Below, one piece after another: positions 7,004-8,928 of a DNA stretch of 8,928 bases. The first letter of the stretch is position 1. Each line of letters begins with the position of its first letter. Under the pieces are notes generated by a model. That model was not told the DNA's origin and did not search any database. It worked only from the letters and a program-made list of their open reading frames with translations. The position numbers were made by a program, and so were the translations under genes. Source of the DNA: Halobacteriales archaeon QS_9_67_15 (GTDB lineage: Archaea; Halobacteriota; Halobacteria; Halobacteriales; Haloarculaceae); contig PXSD01000076.1 of the NCBI GenBank assembly GCA_003023165.1, positions 8,343-17,270 on the forward strand, written 5' to 3'.

Positions 7004-7137
7004 TCTGCCGCCGCGTTCGGCGACCGTCGCGGAGAGCGGCGGCGGTTCGAATCGTCGTTCAGTAGTACACCGCGCGGAGCTCCGGCCCCGCGTCCGCGGA
7101 CCGAATCCAGTGCGGACTGTCGACGAGAGCCGGTCTC

Positions 7138-7218
7138 ATACTGCCGGCTGTACCTTCGTGAAGATATTCGCCGCCCCCGCGGCGGCGAAATTCGTGACAG
7201 ACGGACAGCCGGCAGTAT
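7138..7218. repeat. 81-bp inverted-repeat element between convergent genes
   Basis: Perfect 14-bp arms, ATACTGCCGGCTGT (7138-7151) and ACAGCCGGCAGTAT (7205-7218), enclose 53 bases. In the middle is a 9-bp hairpin with a 5-base loop: TTCGCCGCC (7167-7175) and GGCGGCGAA (7181-7189). The heptamer TTCGTGA occurs as a direct repeat at 7155-7161 and 7191-7197. The element lies between the ends of cbiA and the minus-strand flavoprotein gene, and its last base is the A of that gene's TGA stop. It could be a MITE-like repeat, a bidirectional terminator, or both. No flanking target duplication is evident and it contains no credible gene. Confidence 0.75.
7167..7189. terminator. GC-rich hairpin inside the inverted-repeat element
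   Basis: A perfect 9-bp stem (TTCGCCGCC/GGCGGCGAA) with loop CCCGC. It is 164 bases past the cbiA stop and 29 bases past the flavoprotein stop, so it could end transcripts from both sides. No T run follows on either strand beyond short AATT, so the termination role is inferred. Confidence 0.35.
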
Positions 7219-8747
7219 CAGTACTTGCTGTCTCGCGCGGGGATACCGATCTGCTCGTCAAGTGCGGCGTCCAGCGCGTCTCGCGTATCGCGCCACTCGA
7301 AGAACTCCTCGCGGGTCTCCGGGTAGTTCGCGTAGTGTCGCTCGAGCCTGTCGGCGTAGATCCGGGTCTGCACGAAGTCTCCGAGCGTCGCGAGGACCGC
7401 TCGCTTCGACGTGTCGAGTTGCTCGAAGACGTCGTTTCTGTAGAGGTCGACCGCGTTCCGGAGGACGCCGCTCGCGAGGTCGACGGCGTTCGTGATCCCG
7501 AACGAGTCCTCCGCCGACGAGACGACATCTGCGATCTCCGTCTCCGGGAGGAGCGCGACGGCCGCTCTGACGTTCTCCATCCCCGCGTTCGCCGCGGCGA
7601 CGTTGTAAGGGTCCTTCGAGGCGATCGTCGTCCCGAGACCGTGCTCTACGTAGACGAAGTAGTTGTGGGGCCAGAGGTCCGCTTCCGAGACGAACCCGTC
7701 CTCGTCCTCGCGGACCGCCCTCGCGCCGTGTTTTCCCGCCGAGAATCCGGTGACGGCCGCGCCGCGGATTCCCTTCCCCGAGATGGGATGCGTGGCCCCC
7801 GCGTTACAGCCGACCGTGATGTATCCGGGCGCGACCATCGAGTCGAGCGGCCGCCTGAGTCCGAGCGCCGCGCCGAGTTTGTCCGCAGTGCCGTCGACCT
7901 CGGCGTGCTCCGCTCCCTGATACTCCGGTCTGTCCCGGATGTCCTCTCGCAAGCGGTCGACGAGTTCGACCGGTTCCTCGCTCATCTGGAACCCGAGTCC
8001 CACGTTGATCTCCCTGGCGGTTCGCGGGAAGTACCAGACGTACCCAAGCTCTTCGAGGGGCTTGCCGACGAGCGCGTTGTCGTACGGGACGTCTTCCGGG
8101 GTCACGAGAACCTCCCTGTAGGCAGACCCGAACTGCCGGTACTGCGGTTCCTCGAAAGTCGTCTCGGGCGCAGCGGCGAGTTCGTCGAAATCGACGGCCG
8201 CCATGACGGTCGAGAGCGACCCGCCAGCGTCGATCACGAGGTCGGCGTGATAGGTCACGGGCCGGCCGTCTCTGACGGCCTCGACGCCCTCGACCTGCTC
8301 GCCCTGGACGACGCCGTTGACCACGGTGTTGAACTCCTGATCGACTCCCAGCGTCGCCGTCTGCCGGAGCAGTTCGCGCCCGAACTCGTACCTGTCGACG
8401 ACGTTGCTCCCGCTGTCGTACGGCAGGACTTTCTTCACGCCGATATCCTCGTCCCACCACTCGATCTGGTCGATGTTCCCGTCTATCAGGACATCGTCGG
8501 TGGCCGCGATGGCGGTCATGTCGATCGGCCCGGGGTACAGGTCCGGGTCCGTCGGGCTCTTCATCGCGTCGCCACAGGCGATGTGGCCCGCCTTCGCCTC
8601 CGATTTCCGCTCTATCTGTACGACGTCGGCCCCCTGGTCCGCGGCCGTCGCGGCCGCGAAACATCCCGCAACGCCACCCCCGACGACGACGATCTCGTAG
8701 GACTCCGACTGAGATGCTGCACTGGAACTCCCGGTGGCGCTGTCCAT
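7218..8747 (-). CDS. Geranylgeranyl-reductase-family FAD-dependent oxidoreductase
   Basis: Family members saturate prenyl chains: of archaeal membrane lipids (digeranylgeranylglycerophospholipid reductase), of quinones, or of bacteriochlorophyll tails elsewhere. The 509-residue product has an N-terminal FAD Rossmann motif VVVGGGVAG (20-28) after a short Ser-rich lead. The Cys-containing motif HIACGDAMKSP (55-65) follows, then IDAGGSLS (172-179), the hallmark YVWYFPRTAREINVGLGF (236-253), and GKGIRGAAVTG (324-334). A helical C-terminal region (about 345-509) is longer than in many relatives. The second FAD motif, usually GDAAG, reads GCNAGATHPISG (313-324). The start is fixed by the TATTTAAGCC box about 28 bases upstream; the gene is probably leaderless. 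It appears monocistronic and converges on cbiA. Which prenyl compound it reduces cannot be told, and haloarchaea usually have several paralogues. Confidence 0.88.
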   Translation of the reverse strand: MDSATGSSSAASQSESYEIVVVGGGVAGCFAAATAADQGADVVQIERKSEAKAGHIACGDAMKSPTDPDLYPGPIDMTAIAATDDVLIDGNIDQIEWWDEDIGVKKVLPYDSGSNVVDRYEFGRELLRQTATLGVDQEFNTVVNGVVQGEQVEGVEAVRDGRPVTYHADLVIDAGGSLSTVMAAVDFDELAAAPETTFEEPQYRQFGSAYREVLVTPEDVPYDNALVGKPLEELGYVWYFPRTAREINVGLGFQMSEEPVELVDRLREDIRDRPEYQGAEHAEVDGTADKLGAALGLRRPLDSMVAPGYITVGCNAGATHPISGKGIRGAAVTGFSAGKHGARAVREDEDGFVSEADLWPHNYFVYVEHGLGTTIASKDPYNVAAANAGMENVRAAVALLPETEIADVVSSAEDSFGITNAVDLASGVLRNAVDLYRNDVFEQLDTSKRAVLATLGDFVQTRIYADRLERHYANYPETREEFFEWRDTRDALDAALDEQIGIPARDSKY

Positions 8748-8770
8748 TCACCGGTCGTTGGGTCTTCACC

Positions 8771-8780
8771 GGCTTAAATA
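8771..8780 (-). promoter_or_regulatory. Strong TATA box for the flavoprotein gene
   Basis: The minus strand reads TATTTAAGCC, a close match to the haloarchaeal consensus, centred about 28 bases before the ATG at 8747. It is the clearest promoter in the window. Confidence 0.7.
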
Positions 8781-8822
8781 GATGAGTTCGTCCCGGGGAA
8801 CGTATCTGACGGCTGACAGCCA

Positions 8823-8881
8823 CCGGACGCTCTCACAGTCCGGGACCCGCTGGCGAGTTCTACTCGGTTGCGGTCGAGTAG
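8823..8881. repeat. Two small hairpins upstream of the flavoprotein gene
   Basis: CCGGAC (8823-8828) pairs with GTCCGG (8838-8843) around a 9-base loop, and CTACTCG (8860-8866) pairs with CGAGTAG (8875-8881) around an 8-base loop. They are 75-135 bases upstream of the flavoprotein start. They may be an operator, the terminator of an unseen neighbour, or chance in GC-rich DNA. No gene is visible between 8748 and the window end. Confidence 0.3.
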
Positions 8882-8928
8882 TGACCGAACTGAGGAGATC
8901 TCTACCAGGGATCCAGAAGCGACGGGAA

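Noticed and set aside
7044..7053. GGTTCGAATC, like a tRNA T-loop
   Set aside because: No acceptor stem, anticodon arm or D arm can be folded around it.
6981..8777. Long plus-strand open frame of 598 codons
   Set aside because: It lies antisense to the flavoprotein gene, which has clear FAD motifs and a promoter. The plus-strand product is an Arg/Val/Asp-rich string without motifs, a usual shadow in GC-rich DNA.

Overview
The window is very GC-rich. Its proteins are rich in Asp, Glu and Arg and poor in Lys, and most genes have a TATA-like box about 25-33 bases ahead of the start codon with little or no leader. This points to a halophilic archaeon (class Halobacteria). I see eight protein-coding loci, one of them broken by a frameshift, and no rRNA, tRNA, CRISPR array, transposase or phage gene.

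Left part (1-1836, minus strand). Three loci point left. In transcription order they are a 5-TM membrane protein gene split by a single-base frameshift (1178-1809), an 88-residue soluble protein of unknown function (797-1063), and the ATPase subunit of an ABC-2-type exporter (734 to the window edge, incomplete). The promoter of the broken gene lies back to back with that of a plus-strand gene for a membrane protein with a PH-like cytosolic domain and an acidic tail (1945-2799).

Middle (2920-7003, plus strand). uvrC has its own leaderless-type promoter and encodes the excision nuclease subunit of nucleotide excision repair. It keeps both nuclease centres but lacks about 55 residues that normally lie between the GIY-YIG domain and the UvrB-binding segment, including part of the cysteine-rich region. 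It also carries an acidic low-complexity insertion of about 40 residues inside the GIY-YIG domain. Next is a two-gene cobalamin unit whose coding regions overlap by ATGA: cbiE (precorrin-7 C5-methyltransferase) and cbiA (cobyrinate a,c-diamide synthase). Both act in corrin ring synthesis.

Right part (7004-8928). A compact inverted-repeat element (7138-7218; 14-bp perfect arms around a 9-bp GC-rich hairpin) lies between the converging cbiA and a minus-strand gene for a geranylgeranyl-reductase-family flavoprotein (7218-8747). Its outermost base forms part of that gene's stop codon. The flavoprotein has a textbook haloarchaeal promoter (TATTTAAGCC), but its second FAD-binding motif is altered (GCNAG where GDAAG is usual). 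The last 180 bases hold only two small hairpins.

Most of the region is ordinary chromosomal housekeeping. The points worth following up are the UvrC deletion, the 81-bp palindromic element, the altered flavoprotein motif and the frameshifted membrane protein. I found no convincing new multi-gene system.
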